Positions 19,412 to 31,871 of a stretch of DNA of 64,000 nt are shown here, one piece after another. This DNA is from Rhodocyclales bacterium. Lineage in GTDB: Bacteria > Pseudomonadota > Gammaproteobacteria > Burkholderiales > Rhodocyclaceae. The notes under the pieces were generated by a model that searched no databases, was not told the origin of the DNA, and saw only the letters and a list, made by a program, of their open reading frames with translations. The stretch is from positions 87,153 through 151,152 of the forward strand of contig JACRJA010000001.1 of NCBI GenBank assembly GCA_016235745.1, in the 5' to 3' direction. Both the position numbers and the translations under genes were made by a program. Every line of letters starts with the position of its first letter. Position 1 is the stretch's first letter.

Positions 19412-20512
19412 TCAGCTGAGCACCGCCACCGCCTTGATCTGGGCCCACAGGGAGGTAGTGGGGCGTACGCCGAGCGCTTCGGCCGAGCGCCGCGTGATGC
19501 GGGCGAGCAAGGGGGTTGGGCCCACCTGTAGCCGGACCAGGGCATGGGCGGCGTCCAGTACCCGCACTTCCTGCACGACGGCGGGGACGCGGTTGAGGAG
19601 GGAAGTGTCGGCGTGCTCGGTGAGCGCCAGGCTCACATCGCGGGCGCGGACCTGCAGCCGGATCGCCGTGCCCGGCGGTTCCTGGCGGTGCGGCACGAGC
19701 AGCGTGCCGCCGGCGAATTTCACCGCCAGCAAGGCATAGGCCGGGTCATAGTCGACGACCGTTCCTTCGATCACCACGGCGGCCTCTTCGTCGCTGGCCA
19801 AAGGCAGATCGAGCCGAGCGAGCGTCTCCTGCAAGGGGCCGCTGGCGCGCACGCGCCCGCCTTCGAGCAGCACGAGGTGGTCGGCGAACCGGCCGACCTC
19901 TTCGGGGGCGTGCGAGACATAGAGCATGGGAAGGTCGAGGGTTCGCTTCACTTGCGCGAGGTAGGGCAGGATCTCCGCTTTGCGTTTCCGGTCGAGAGAG
20001 GCGAGCGGTTCGTCCAAGAGCAGCAGCCGCGGTGAGGTGAGTAGCGCCCGGGCGATGGCCACGCGCTGGCGCTCGCCGCCCGAGAGCCGCGCCGGCAGGC
20101 GGGTGAGCAGGGGAGCGAGCCCAAGGAGTTCCACCGCCTCTTCGAAGGCGATGCGCCGCTCGCTCGGCGGGATGCGCTGCCAGCCGAAACGCAGGTTGGC
20201 GGCCACGTCGAGGTGCGCGAAGAGGTTGGCCTCCTGGAACACGTAGCCGATGGCTCGACGATGGGGCGGGACGAAACGAACTTCGTCCTGCCACAGCGCG
20301 CCATTGACGCGCACGTATCCCTGGCGGTGTCGGTCGAGCCCGGCGATGGCGCGCAGCAAGCTGGTCTTGCCGGAGCCCGAAGGTCCGAAGAGGGCGGTGA
20401 CGCCGCGCCCCGGAAGGTCGAGATCCACCTCCAAGGTGAAACCGGGATAGGCGACGCGAAAGCGCGCCTCGATGCGCGCCTCAGCGCCCGGCCGAAGCTG
20501 TGCCGCGTCCAT
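19412..20512 (-). CDS. modC: Molybdate ABC transporter ATP-binding protein
   Basis: 366 residues. ABC ATPase domain (about 15-240) with Walker [18 protein letters not shown], signature [16 protein letters not shown] and Walker [13 protein letters not shown], then a TOBE/mop domain (about 290-360, [12 protein letters not shown]...[21 protein letters not shown]) that marks ModC. It energises molybdate uptake at the inner membrane. The ATG at 20512 overlaps the modB end by 32 bp; a TTG seven codons upstream is an alternative. Molybdate would be needed for FdsA, encoded further along the window. Confidence 0.93.
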   Translation of the reverse strand: MDAAQLRPGAEARIEARFRVAYPGFTLEVDLDLPGRGVTALFGPSGSGKTSLLRAIAGLDRHRQGYVRVNGALWQDEVRFVPPHRRAIGYVFQEANLFAHLDVAANLRFGWQRIPPSERRIAFEEAVELLGLAPLLTRLPARLSGGERQRVAIARALLTSPRLLLLDEPLASLDRKRKAEILPYLAQVKRTLDLPMLYVSHAPEEVGRFADHLVLLEGGRVRASGPLQETLARLDLPLASDEEAAVVIEGTVVDYDPAYALLAVKFAGGTLLVPHRQEPPGTAIRLQVRARDVSLALTEHADTSLLNRVPAVVQEVRVLDAAHALVRLQVGPTPLLARITRRSAEALGVRPTTSLWAQIKAVAVLS

Positions 20513-21158
20513 AGAGCACCAGCAGTACCGCAAAACTCAGACCGAGCATTACGGCGGCGAGGGCGTGCGCCTGCGGGTAAGCGAAGGCTTGCACGTGATC
20601 GTAGATCTGCACCGAGACCACTTTCGTTCGGCCGGGAATGTTTCCCCCCATCATCAGGACCACGCCGAATTCACCGATGGTATGCGCAAAGCTCAGTACC
20701 GCTGCGGTGAGAAAGCCAGAGCGCGCGAGCGGCAGCACGACGTGGATGAAGCGGTCCCACGGACCGGCGCGCAGGGTGGCCGCTGCTTCGAGCGGCGCTT
20801 CCCCCAGCGCGGCGAACGCCTGCTGCAAGGGCTGAACCGCGAAGGGCAGGGAGGCCAGCACCGAGGCGACGACCAGACCGGAGAAGGTAAAGGGCAGAAT
20901 GCCCAGGCCGAGCGCCTGGGTCAGCTTGCCCACGGGGCCAGCCGGACCGAGCAGGACGAGGAGGTAGAACCCGAGGACGGTGGGCGGGAGCACGAGCGGC
21001 AGCGCGACGAGCGCCGCGACCGGCCCTTTCCAGGGGGAGCGGGTACGGGCGAGCCACCAGGCGAGCGGCGTGGCAAGCACAAGCAGTAGCGCCGTCGTCG
21101 TCGTTGCCAGCGCCAGGGTCAGGCGGATTGCCTGCCAGTCTTCGGCGGTGAGCGTCAT
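20481..21158 (-). CDS. modB: Molybdate ABC transporter permease
   Basis: 225 residues with five membrane helices. The segment [21 protein letters not shown] fits the MetI-like permease fold of ModB, and the EAA loop is [28 protein letters not shown]. It forms the membrane channel for molybdate. It lies 12 bp after modA and overlaps modC. Confidence 0.94.
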   Translation of the reverse strand: MTLTAEDWQAIRLTLALATTTTALLLVLATPLAWWLARTRSPWKGPVAALVALPLVLPPTVLGFYLLVLLGPAGPVGKLTQALGLGILPFTFSGLVVASVLASLPFAVQPLQQAFAALGEAPLEAAATLRAGPWDRFIHVVLPLARSGFLTAAVLSFAHTIGEFGVVLMMGGNIPGRTKVVSVQIYDHVQAFAYPQAHALAAVMLGLSFAVLLVLYGRGTASAGR

Positions 21159-21170
21159 CCGGCGCCTGCC

Positions 21171-21926
21171 TCACTCGTAGCCGCTGGCGCGGATCAGGGC
21201 GCGGGCCGCCGGCTCCTGGAGATAGGCGAGCAGGCGGGCGACGGCCTCGGTGGGGCGGCCGTCTTTGGTACCGGGCAGCAGGATCACTGCATCTTGCCGG
21301 ATCGGCGGATAGAGCGTCTGGGGCACGAGCCACAGTGAGCCGGGGCGCAGCCGCCCCGGCGCCTCGTAGACTTGGGCCAGGGCGACGAAGCCGAGCTCGG
21401 CGTTGCCGGAGGCGACGAACTGGAACGCCTGGCCGACGTTCTCGCCCAGCACGAATTTCGCCGCCAGCGGCTCATACACCCCGAGCGCCTGCATCGCCGC
21501 CACCGCCGCGGCCCCATAAGGGGCGTGGCGTGGGTTGGCGAGCGCGATCCGGCTGAAATTGCCGCGGCGCAGCACCTCGCCGCCCTCGTCGACGAGGGCG
21601 GGATCGGCGCTCCAGAGCGCCAGTTTGCCGATTGCGTAGGTGATGCGGCTGCCCGCCAGCGCGTAGCCTTCCTGCTCGAGCCGGGTGGGAGTCTCCTGGT
21701 CCGCGGCCAAGAGGACGGCGAATGGCGCACCGTTGCGGATCTGGGCGTAGAAATTGCCCGTCGCGCCAAAGGAGAGTTGGAGTTCATGGCCGGTGTCGCG
21801 GCGGAAGCGCTCGGCGAGCTCGCGCATCGGGGCGGTGAAGTTCGCCGCCACCGCCACCGCGATCGTGTCGGCAAACGCGTAAGGCGCCACCAGCAGCGGA
21901 ACGAGCAGAACCAAGAAGCGGCGCAT
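21171..21926 (-). CDS. modA: Molybdate-binding periplasmic protein
   Basis: 251 residues with a Sec signal peptide (MRRFLVLLVPLLVAPYAFA, cleaved after residue 19). The mature part begins DTIAVAVAANFTAPMRELAE and includes SFGATGNFYAQI and GNAELGFVALAQV, which are ModA-family motifs lining the oxyanion pocket. It captures molybdate or tungstate for ModBC. GGAGGAG lies before the ATG. First gene of modABC; it follows gdhA in the same direction, with a 22-bp perfect palindrome in the 51-bp gap. Confidence 0.93.
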   Translation of the reverse strand: MRRFLVLLVPLLVAPYAFADTIAVAVAANFTAPMRELAERFRRDTGHELQLSFGATGNFYAQIRNGAPFAVLLAADQETPTRLEQEGYALAGSRITYAIGKLALWSADPALVDEGGEVLRRGNFSRIALANPRHAPYGAAAVAAMQALGVYEPLAAKFVLGENVGQAFQFVASGNAELGFVALAQVYEAPGRLRPGSLWLVPQTLYPPIRQDAVILLPGTKDGRPTEAVARLLAYLQEPAARALIRASGYE

Positions 21927-21947
21927 CGCGATCTCCTCCGTGCAAGC

Positions 21948-21969
21948 TGCCCGGGCAGCTGCCCGGGCA
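21948..21969. repeat. Perfect 22-bp GC-rich palindrome between gdhA and modA
   Basis: TGCCCGGGCA, GC, TGCCCGGGCA: a self-complementary sequence made of two copies of a 10-bp palindrome. It lies 8 bp after the gdhA stop and 21 bp before the modA start. It has no T-tract, so it is not a standard terminator; an operator or an mRNA hairpin that separates gdhA from modA expression is possible. Confidence 0.5.
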
Positions 21970-21977
21970 CGGGAGGA

Positions 21978-24732
<2,755 letters not shown>

Positions 24733-24736
<4 letters not shown>

Positions 24737-25221
24737 CGCGTCCTCCTGAATCGTGCCAGCGCAAGGCGCACGGCGATGACGAACGACAGCAGCGGCAGCC
24801 AGATCGTGTACCACCACTGCGGCACGCCCAGCGCCGGCGAGGTCTCCTCGAAACGAAATTGATCGTAGGTCAGGCGCGCCGCATACCAGGTGAGGAAAAG
24901 ATAGAGGGCAATGGTGACGAACGCATCGAGCCGTTCTGCGAGCAGGCGCCATCGCCGCGGCAGGCGTTCGACGAAGAAGGTGACGCGGATATGCCGGTCG
25001 TTCAGGTAGGCGGGGACGGAGCCGAGAAAGGCGAGCACGGGCAGCAGCGCGATCGATAACTCTTCGGTGGCGGCGATGGATTGGGCGGTGAAGTAGCGCA
25101 CGACGACGTTGGCGAAAGTGATGGCGACGATCACGGCCATCACGAGGCCGACGAGGATTTGCTCCCAGGAATAGGCTTGCGCCCCTGTAGCTGAGGAGGT
25201 GGATTCTTTAAGAGATTCCAT
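24733..25221 (-). CDS. dctQ: TRAP transporter small permease, DctQ family
   Basis: 162 residues with four membrane helices. Family features are VVVRYFTAQSIAATEELSIAL (helices 1-2) and the basic loop after LNDRHIRVTFFVERLPRRW. It is the small membrane partner of DctM. It lies 60 bp after the binding-protein gene and overlaps dctM by four bases. Confidence 0.9.
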
Positions 25222-25281
25222 GTTCGACTCGAACGCGTTGGAGGACGAGGCCGCGTCGCGACCTCGTCCAGAGAGAGGGTC

Positions 25282-26322
25282 TTAGCGCTTGCCGATATCC
25301 TCTTCGGCCTGTTTGACGAGCTCGGCACCGATCTTCTCGGCCCATTCCTTGTAGACGCTGGCGGTGGCCTGGCGGAACGCGTCGCGCTCGGCGGGGGTCA
25401 AGCGCACGATGTCGACGCCATTGGCGGTGATCTCCTTGAGGAGGCTGTCGTCCTCGGCCGTGATCCCGGCCCGGGCACGAGCGATCTCCTCTCTGGCGGC
25501 TTGCTGCGCCGCCTCGAGTACGAGTTGCCGATCTTGCGGGGTCCAGCTGTTCCAGACGGTCTTGTTCACGGCAAAGATGAGAGGATCGGCGACATAGCCC
25601 CATAACGTCAGATACTTCTGCCCCACCGTGTGGAGCTTGGCGGCGTTGAATACCGACAGGGGGTTTTCCTGGCCGTCGACGGCGCCGGTGGCCATCGCCG
25701 GCAGGGCATCGGCCCAGCTCATTTGCGTTGGGTTGGCGCCCAAGGCATTGAAGGTGGCGAGAAAGAGCGGCGAGCCGACCACGCGAATCTTCAGGCCGGC
25801 AAGATCCTGGGGCGTGCGGATGGGACGCTTGGAATTCGAGATCTCGCGAAAGCCGTTCTCGCCCCAGGCAAGTGGCACCACGTCGCGTTCGGCGAGCGTA
25901 TCGAAGAGCTTCTTGCCGACGCGTCCCTGCGTGAGCGCTTCGAGCGCGCGCTGATCGGGCATCAGGAACGGCAGCGCGAAGAGATTGAGCTCTTTGACCT
26001 GCGGCGACCAGTTGATCGTCGAGCCCACGGCCATGTCGATGACTCCCTGGCGCAGCGCGGTGAATTCCTTGGTTTGATCGCCCGAGACGAGCGAGGCGCC
26101 AGGGTAGACTTTGATCTTGATGCGTCCTTGGGTTTTTTCATCGACGAGTTCGGCCCACCGTTTGGCGCCCCAGCCCCAGGGAAAAGCTTCGCCGAGCACG
26201 GTGGACAGCTTGTACTCCTCCTTGTACGGCCCAGCGGCCGCGGCGGGTTTGCCGAGGCCGAGCAAGGTGGTGCCCAGCAGGGCGGCAAGCAGGGTGGTGG
26301 TGAAACGGCGTCGGGTTTGCAT
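25282..26322 (-). CDS. dctP: TRAP transporter substrate-binding protein, DctP family
   Basis: 346 residues with an export signal ([20 protein letters not shown]). The RRRF context could also be read as a twin-arginine signal. The mature domain has [42 protein letters not shown], and the [25 protein letters not shown] segment with the QEN contact region of DctP receptors. It delivers an organic acid to the DctQM encoded next. Start chosen after GAGAGGAG. It diverges from metN across 216 bp. Confidence 0.93.
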   Translation of the reverse strand: MQTRRRFTTTLLAALLGTTLLGLGKPAAAAGPYKEEYKLSTVLGEAFPWGWGAKRWAELVDEKTQGRIKIKVYPGASLVSGDQTKEFTALRQGVIDMAVGSTINWSPQVKELNLFALPFLMPDQRALEALTQGRVGKKLFDTLAERDVVPLAWGENGFREISNSKRPIRTPQDLAGLKIRVVGSPLFLATFNALGANPTQMSWADALPAMATGAVDGQENPLSVFNAAKLHTVGQKYLTLWGYVADPLIFAVNKTVWNSWTPQDRQLVLEAAQQAAREEIARARAGITAEDDSLLKEITANGVDIVRLTPAERDAFRQATASVYKEWAEKIGAELVKQAEEDIGKR

Positions 26323-26420
26323 CGATGTCTCCTCTCTGGAATGGTTGTGATGGGCGTATGTGACCTGCCAAAAGGCACGACGTGGATTCGGCTGTCCGAG
26401 GCATGCAAAATCCCGCGTGA

Positions 26421-26450
26421 AGTATCGCCCGCAGCGGCAGACGGCGTCAA
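26421..26450 (-). promoter_or_regulatory. Predicted sigma-70-type promoter for the dctPQM operon
   Basis: On the minus strand, TTGACG (26450-26445), an 18-bp spacer and GATACT (26426-26421) lie about 100 bp upstream of the dctP start. A TATACT on the plus strand (26455-26460) could be the -10 for metN, but its -35 is poor. Confidence 0.42.
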
Positions 26451-26538
26451 TCGGTATACTCCCCGATCGGCGCAGATTCGTCGAGCTGACGCCTTTCCCG
26501 TGCGAAAATCCAACTTTTTGCGGTCAAGGACGGTGGAT

Positions 26539-27546
26539 GTGATCGAATTCGACGGAGTACGCAAGACGTACCGCGTCCGGGGGCAGGAGGTCCTCGCGCT
26601 GGACGTCGAGCGGCTGACGATCGAACGCGGGGAAGTGTTCGGCATCGTCGGGCATTCCGGCGCGGGGAAGTCTACCTTGCTGCGCCTGGTCAACCTGCTC
26701 GAGCGCCCCAGCCAGGGGCGCGTCGTGGTGGAGGGGGAGGACGTCACCCGCCTGGCGCCGGCGCAGCTGCGCGCTTTCCGTCGGCGGATTGGCATGATCT
26801 TCCAGCATTTCAACCTGCTCTCGTCGAAGACGGTGGCGGAGAACGTCGCCTTTCCCTTGAAGATTGCCGGCACCGAATCCAAGGCCGCGATCGCGGCGCG
26901 GGTCGAGGAGCTGCTCGCCCTGGTCGGCTTGAGCGAGCATGCGGGCAAATACCCTGCCCAGCTCTCCGGCGGACAGAAGCAGCGGGTGGGCATCGCCCGG
27001 GCGCTGGCTTGCCGTCCTTCCATCCTGCTGTCGGACGAGGCCACCAGCGCCCTCGATCCGCAGACCACCCGTTCGGTGCTGCAGCTGCTCTCCGACATCA
27101 ACCGTCGCCTGGGGCTGACCATCGTGCTCGTCACGCACGAGATGGACGCAGTGCGGCGCGTGTGCGACCGGGTGGCGGTGATGGACGGCGGCCGGGTGGT
27201 GGAGACGGGGCCGGTGAGCGAGGTGTTCCTCCATCCCCAACATCCCACGACCCGCGAGTTCGTGCTCGAGAGCGAGCACGTCGATACGCAGGAATTCCAG
27301 GAGAGCCTGCAGCAGGCGGCGGGACGGGTGGTGCGGCTGACGTTCAAGGGGGAGGCGACCTACCGGCCGTTGCTGGGCGAGGTGGTGCGCCGCTTCGGGG
27401 TGGATTTCAGCATCCTCGCCGGGCGCATCGATCACATCAAGGACGTTCCGTACGGTCAATTGACCCTGTCGCTCGTCGGCGGCGACGTGGAGGAAGCGCT
27501 GCGGGCGCTCGCCGCGGCGGGGGTGGACGTGGAGGTGCTGCGGTGA
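26539..27546 (+). CDS. metN: Methionine ABC transporter ATP-binding protein
   Basis: 335 residues. ABC domain with Walker [36 protein letters not shown] and [12 protein letters not shown]; the [19 protein letters not shown] segment and the C-terminal NIL domain (about 260-335, [15 protein letters not shown]...) mark MetN. The NIL domain binds methionine and inhibits transport. The start is a GTG that gives [13 protein letters not shown], eight bases after AAGGA. Its stop overlaps the metI start. Confidence 0.93.
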   Translation: MIEFDGVRKTYRVRGQEVLALDVERLTIERGEVFGIVGHSGAGKSTLLRLVNLLERPSQGRVVVEGEDVTRLAPAQLRAFRRRIGMIFQHFNLLSSKTVAENVAFPLKIAGTESKAAIAARVEELLALVGLSEHAGKYPAQLSGGQKQRVGIARALACRPSILLSDEATSALDPQTTRSVLQLLSDINRRLGLTIVLVTHEMDAVRRVCDRVAVMDGGRVVETGPVSEVFLHPQHPTTREFVLESEHVDTQEFQESLQQAAGRVVRLTFKGEATYRPLLGEVVRRFGVDFSILAGRIDHIKDVPYGQLTLSLVGGDVEEALRALAAAGVDVEVLR

Positions 27547-28211
27547 TGGCGCAATGGCTGGTCAACGTGGATTGGCTGGAGATCGGCCGGGCCTGCTGGG
27601 ATACGGTGCTCATGGTCGGCGTATCGCTCTTCTTCGTCGTGCTGCTGGGGCTGCCGCTGGGGATCGCGCTCTTTCTCACGGGAAAACGCCAGCTGCTGGA
27701 GCAGCCGCTCGTCTATGCGCTGCTCTCGTTCGTGGTGAACCTGCTGCGCTCCGTGCCGTTTGTGATCCTGCTCATCGTCATGATCCCGGTCACCGTCGTG
27801 CTGGTGGGCACCTCGCTGGGCGTGCCGGGGGCGATTCCGCCCTTGGTGGTGGGCGGGGCGCCGCTCTTCGCCCGGCTGGTGGAGACGGCGCTGCGGGAGG
27901 TGGATCGGGGCATCGTCGAGGCGACGCAGGCCATGGGGGCGACGGTGCCGCAGATCGTCTTCGGGGCGCTGCTGCCCGAGGCTTTGCCGGGGCTCATCGC
28001 CGGGGTCACCGTCACCTCCATCACCCTGGTGTCGTATGCCGCCATGTCGGGGGTGATCGGCGGCGGCGGCCTGGGGGACCTGGCCATCCGCTTCGGTTAC
28101 CAGCGCTTCCAGACCGACGTGATGGTCATCACGGTGGCCCTGCTGGTGGTGCTCGTGCAGCTGCTGCAGATGCTGGGCGACCGGCTGGTGCTGCGGTTCA
28201 GCCGCCGCTAG
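27546..28211 (+). CDS. metI: Methionine ABC transporter permease
   Basis: 221 residues with five membrane helices. The EAA-type loop (ALREVDRGIVEATQAMGATV and following PQIVFGALLPEALPGLIAG) and the C-terminal YAAMSGVIGGGGLGDLAIRFGYQRF are typical MetI features. It forms the inner-membrane channel for MetN. The ATG shares an A with the metN TGA. The receptor gene that follows is broken by a stop codon, so the permease may have no cognate receptor. Confidence 0.94.
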   Translation: MAQWLVNVDWLEIGRACWDTVLMVGVSLFFVVLLGLPLGIALFLTGKRQLLEQPLVYALLSFVVNLLRSVPFVILLIVMIPVTVVLVGTSLGVPGAIPPLVVGGAPLFARLVETALREVDRGIVEATQAMGATVPQIVFGALLPEALPGLIAGVTVTSITLVSYAAMSGVIGGGGLGDLAIRFGYQRFQTDVMVITVALLVVLVQLLQMLGDRLVLRFSRR

Positions 28212-28252
28212 CGAGCAAGCGGATTTTTCACCCAAGGAAGGAGTGTCGTGCC

Positions 28253-29035
28253 ATGAAATGGAAAAACGCCTTGTTGATCTTGAGCGCCTCGCTCGGCCTC
28301 GTTCCGGCCGCCTGGGCCGAGAAGCTGTCGGTGGCGGCCACGCCCGTGCCGCACGCCGAGATCCTGGAGTACGTCAAACCCATGCTCGCCAAGGAGGGGG
28401 TGGAGCTGGAGGTGCGGGTGTTCACCGACTACGTCCAGCCCAACATCCAGGTGGCGCAGAAGCGCATGGACGCCAATTTCTTCCAGCACAAACCCTATCT
28501 GGACGAGTTCAACAAGGATCGCGGCACCGATCTGGTGGCGGTGGCCGGGGTGCACATCGAGCCCTTCGGCGCCTAGTCCCGCCGCATCAAGAAGCTCGAC
28601 GAGCTCAAGGAGGGCGCCGTCGTGGCCATTCCCAACGACCCGACCAACGGCGGGCGGGCGCTTCTGCTGCTGCAGCGCGCCGGGCTCATCACGCTCAAGG
28701 ATCCGGCCAAGATCACCGCCACGCCGCGCGACGTCGCCGACAATCCCAAGCGGCTCAGCTTCAAGGAGCTGGAGGCGGCCACGCTGCCGCGCATCCTCGA
28801 CCAGGTCGATCTGGCCCTCATCAACACCAACTATGCGCTGGAAGCCGGGCTCAATCCCACGAAAGACGCGCTCGTCATCGAGGGGGCCGATTCGCCCTAC
28901 GTGAACGTGCTGGTCGCCCGGTCGGACAACAAGGACGGCGAGGCCATGCAAAAGCTCGTGCGCGCCTTGCACTCGGATGCGGTGAAGCGTTTCATCCGCG
29001 AAAAGTACCAGGGGGCGGTGGTGCCGGCGTTTTGA
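28253..29035 (+). pseudogene. metQ: metQ, methionine-binding protein interrupted by an in-frame amber codon
   Basis: The reading frame of 261 codons is complete except for TAG at 28574-28576. Before it: a signal peptide (MKWKNALLILSASLGLVPAA), then YVKPMLAKEGVELEVRVFTD, NFFQHKPYLDEFN and AVAGVHIEPFGA. After it, in the same frame: SRRIKKLDELKEGAVVAIPN, DPTNGGRALLLLQ and ALINTNYALEAGLNP to the normal end. Family members have Tyr at the stop position (GAYSRRIKKL), so TAC or TAT changed to TAG by one base. The product would be 107 residues, lacking the second lobe. A sequencing error or amber suppression are alternatives. No lipobox cysteine is present, unlike E. coli MetQ. Confidence 0.85.
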
Positions 29036-29082
29036 GCCGAGGCTGCCGATCCGCTCCAGAGTGGACGGATCGGTTCGCGGAA

Positions 29083-29099
29083 TGCACCAAAACGGTGCG
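29083..29099. promoter_or_regulatory. NtrC-binding site upstream of glnK-amtB
   Basis: TGCACCA-AAA-CGGTGCG has the 7-3-7 geometry of the enteric NtrC site (TGCACCA-N3-TGGTGCA), with the left half perfect and the right half matching five of seven. It lies about 143 bp upstream of the sigma-54 promoter, the expected enhancer distance. Confidence 0.6.
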
Positions 29100-29196
29100 T
29101 CCGCTCGCGGCAGCGCGCCAGGGACGGTCCGATCCTTGCGCGCCCTGCCGTTGATCGTCGGCGCGGATTTCTCGATTCCGTAGCATCAGCGTGAGG

Positions 29197-29227
29197 GGGA
29201 CGCGGTTCGCTGCCGCGTCCCTTTTTT
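29197..29227 (+). terminator. Rho-independent terminator after metQ
   Basis: A 9-bp stem (GGGACGCGG / CCGCGTCCC) with a TTCGCTG loop is followed by TTTTTT. It would end metNIQ transcription just before the glnK promoter. Confidence 0.85.
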
Positions 29228-29240
29228 CTTCATCCGTTTT

Positions 29241-29256
29241 TGGCACGTTCCGTGCT
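29241..29256 (+). promoter_or_regulatory. Sigma-54 (-24/-12) promoter of glnK-amtB
   Basis: TGGCACG-TTCC-GTGCT: the GG (29242-29243) and GC (29254-29255) are ten bases apart and the -24 half is perfect. With the NtrC site upstream, this is a standard nitrogen-starvation promoter. Confidence 0.8.
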
Positions 29257-29266
29257 TATGTCGTGA

Positions 29267-29632
<366 letters not shown>

Positions 29633-29655
29633 TCCTGACGATGAGGAGAATCATC

Positions 29656-30996
29656 ATGATGAAGAAGACGTGGTTCGGGGGGGGTGCCTCCTTGGCGGTT
29701 CTGGCGACGGCTTCCCTTCCTTCGTGGGCGCAGGAGGCGGCAGGTGCCGCGGCGCCGGTGGTGCATCGCGGCGACGTCGCCTGGATGATGACGTCCACCT
29801 TGCTGGTGTTGATGATGATCGTGCCGGGGCTCGCGCTCTTCTACGGCGGGATGGTCCGGACGAAGAACGTGCTCTCCGTGCTCATGCAGGTGCTGATGGT
29901 GACTTCGCTCGTGCTGGTGCTGTGGGCCTGCTATGGCTATAGCCTCGCCTTCACCGAATCGATGCCCTGGCTGGGCTCGTTTTCCAAGGTGTTCCTCGCT
30001 GGCGTGACGCCCGACAGCCTTGCCGACACCTTCACCGCCGAGGTGAAACTGCCGGAATACGTCTATATCGCCTTCCAGGGGACGTTCGCCGCCATCACTT
30101 GCGCGCTCGTCGTCGGAGCTTTTGCCGAGCGCATCAAGTTTGCCGCGGTGATGGTCTTCATGGTGCTCTGGTTCACCTTCGCCTATCTGCCGATCGCGCA
30201 CATGGTCTGGGGGCCGGGCGGTTGGCTGCTCGGCGCCGGGGCGATCGACTTCGCCGGCGGCACGGTGGTGCACATCAACGCCGGCGTGGCCGGGCTGGTG
30301 GGCGCGATGCTCGTGGGCAAGCGCATCGGTTACGGACGGGAGGCGCTCGCGCCGCACTCCCTGCCGCTCACCATGGTGGGGGCTTGCCTCTTGTGGGTGG
30401 GCTGGTTCGGTTTCAACGCCGGCTCCAACCTGGAAGCGACCTCGGGTGCGACACTCGCCTTCCTCAACACGCTGCTCGCCACGGCGGCGGCGGTGCTCTC
30501 CTGGAGCGCGGCCGAGGCGCTCGTCAAGGGCAAGCCCTCCATGCTCGGGGCGGCTTCGGGCGCGGTGGCCGGGCTGGTGGTGATCACGCCGGCCTGCGGC
30601 ACGGTGGGCCCGATCGGCGCCATCGTGATGGGATTGATCGGCGGCGTGGCTGGACTGTGGGGCGTGAGCGCGCTCAAACGCTGGCACGGCATCGACGATT
30701 CTCTGGACGCCTTCGGCGTGCATGGAGTGTGCGGCATCGTGGGGGCGCTGCTCACCGCCGTCTTCACTGCCCCTGCCCTGGGCGGCACGGGCAACGGCAA
30801 GGCGGATTTCTCCGTGATGCATCAGCTGTGGATACAGGGTTGGGGCGTGCTCACTACGATCGTGGTGAGTGGCGTGGTGGCTTTCCTCGCCTACAAGATC
30901 GCCGGCGTACTCACCGGGGGCTTGCGCGTGAGCGAGGAAGAAGAGCGCGAGGGGCTGGACGTGGCCACCCATGGCGAGACCGCCTACCGCCTATAG
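29656..30996 (+). CDS. amtB: Ammonium transporter
   Basis: 446 residues: a signal-like first helix (to about residue 25, SLPSWAQ) and 11 membrane helices. Conserved segments: DVAWMMTSTLLVLMMIVPGLALFYGGM, GAFAERIKFAAVMVF, WGPGGWLLGAGAIDFAGGTVVHINAG with the first pore histidine, and DAFGVHGVCGIVGALLTAVF with the second. It moves ammonium across the inner membrane as a trimer gated by GlnK. GAGGAG lies before the tandem ATGs; the first is used here. It is 23 bp after glnK. Confidence 0.96.
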   Translation: MMKKTWFGGGASLAVLATASLPSWAQEAAGAAAPVVHRGDVAWMMTSTLLVLMMIVPGLALFYGGMVRTKNVLSVLMQVLMVTSLVLVLWACYGYSLAFTESMPWLGSFSKVFLAGVTPDSLADTFTAEVKLPEYVYIAFQGTFAAITCALVVGAFAERIKFAAVMVFMVLWFTFAYLPIAHMVWGPGGWLLGAGAIDFAGGTVVHINAGVAGLVGAMLVGKRIGYGREALAPHSLPLTMVGACLLWVGWFGFNAGSNLEATSGATLAFLNTLLATAAAVLSWSAAEALVKGKPSMLGAASGAVAGLVVITPACGTVGPIGAIVMGLIGGVAGLWGVSALKRWHGIDDSLDAFGVHGVCGIVGALLTAVFTAPALGGTGNGKADFSVMHQLWIQGWGVLTTIVVSGVVAFLAYKIAGVLTGGLRVSEEEEREGLDVATHGETAYRL

Positions 30997-31026
30997 TCTC
31001 CTCTCCGACGGCGATTCCCGTCGTTG

Positions 31027-31053
31027 CCCCCGGTGATGAGCCGGGGGTTTTTT
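31027..31053 (+). terminator. Rho-independent terminator after amtB
   Basis: CCCCCGG-TGATGAG-CCGGGGG followed by TTTTTTC: a perfect 7-bp GC stem with a T-tract, 30 bp after the amtB stop. Confidence 0.9.
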
Positions 31054-31082
31054 CTTGGCCTGGACCAAGGGGTCGTGCTAGC

Positions 31083-31790
31083 ATGAAGGCATCCGTCCGG
31101 TTACGCCCGCCCATGAAAGACACGAGCCGCCTGCTCCTCACCTATACGCTGGAAGTGTCCCTCCCCGAAGCGTTGCAGAAGATGCCGCGCGCCGATCTGG
31201 CGCGCATCGTCGATGGTCTGCTCGGCGACGTAGTGCATCAGGGCTTGAAGGCGGTGGCGACGAAGCGCCTGCAGGGCAGCGGCATCGTGGTGCACAAGAT
31301 GCAACATCGCGTCGATGTCGAACGGCCCCGGCGCGAACCGGGCAAGACGCTTCCCAAGGAGCTGCTGGTGCGCGCGGCGCCACACCTCACCGACGAGGAA
31401 CTGGCCGAAGTCGAGGCGCGCGTGGGCAACGTTCCCTTCCTCTCCGAGGAAGAGCTGGAGAAGCGCTTGCGTACCCAGGCGCTGAAGCTGTGCAACGACG
31501 TGCGGCTCGCGCCGGTCGTCGTGCGCGGCGTGCGGCCCAACGATGAGCCGCTCGAGACCGAGGCGCAGCTCAATTTCACTCACGGCTCGGTCTTCTTCGA
31601 CGAGTCGCAGCGCAACCTGCGGCTGAAGGCGAACGCGCCGGTGGAGGTACTCCTGCCCGGCGCCGAGACGCCCGTACTCGGCCGCTATCTTGGCACTACC
31701 CTGGGCGGTCCGGTGGTGGAAGTCCCCCTCCACCTGCTCGCGCCCTATCGCGATTTCCTGCTCGCCGCCTGGCAAGCTGGCCGCGGCTGA
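31083..31790 (+). CDS. Uncharacterised conserved-looking cytoplasmic protein
   Basis: 235 residues; not recognised. No signal peptide or membrane helix. The N-terminal half is mixed alpha/beta with a charged central part (HLTDEELAEVEARVGNVPFL and SEEELEKRLRTQALKLCNDV). The C-terminal half looks beta-rich (FTHGSVFFDESQRNLRLKAN, VEVLLPGAETPVLGRYLGTT). The start at 31083 has AAGGGG ten bases upstream; an ATG ten codons later (MKDTSRLLLTYTLEV) is an alternative. It stands between the amtB terminator and a P-type ATPase gene 81 bp downstream, so it could be co-transcribed with the ATPase. Codon use is like that of its neighbours. Confidence 0.6.
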   Translation: MKASVRLRPPMKDTSRLLLTYTLEVSLPEALQKMPRADLARIVDGLLGDVVHQGLKAVATKRLQGSGIVVHKMQHRVDVERPRREPGKTLPKELLVRAAPHLTDEELAEVEARVGNVPFLSEEELEKRLRTQALKLCNDVRLAPVVVRGVRPNDEPLETEAQLNFTHGSVFFDESQRNLRLKANAPVEVLLPGAETPVLGRYLGTTLGGPVVEVPLHLLAPYRDFLLAAWQAGRG

Positions 31791-31871
31791 GCCGTTTCCC
31801 CGTGTAAGGACCGGGGGCCTTGCGCTCCGTGGTATGCTGCATTGCACCGTCCCTTTGTGGTGAGTTCCGCG

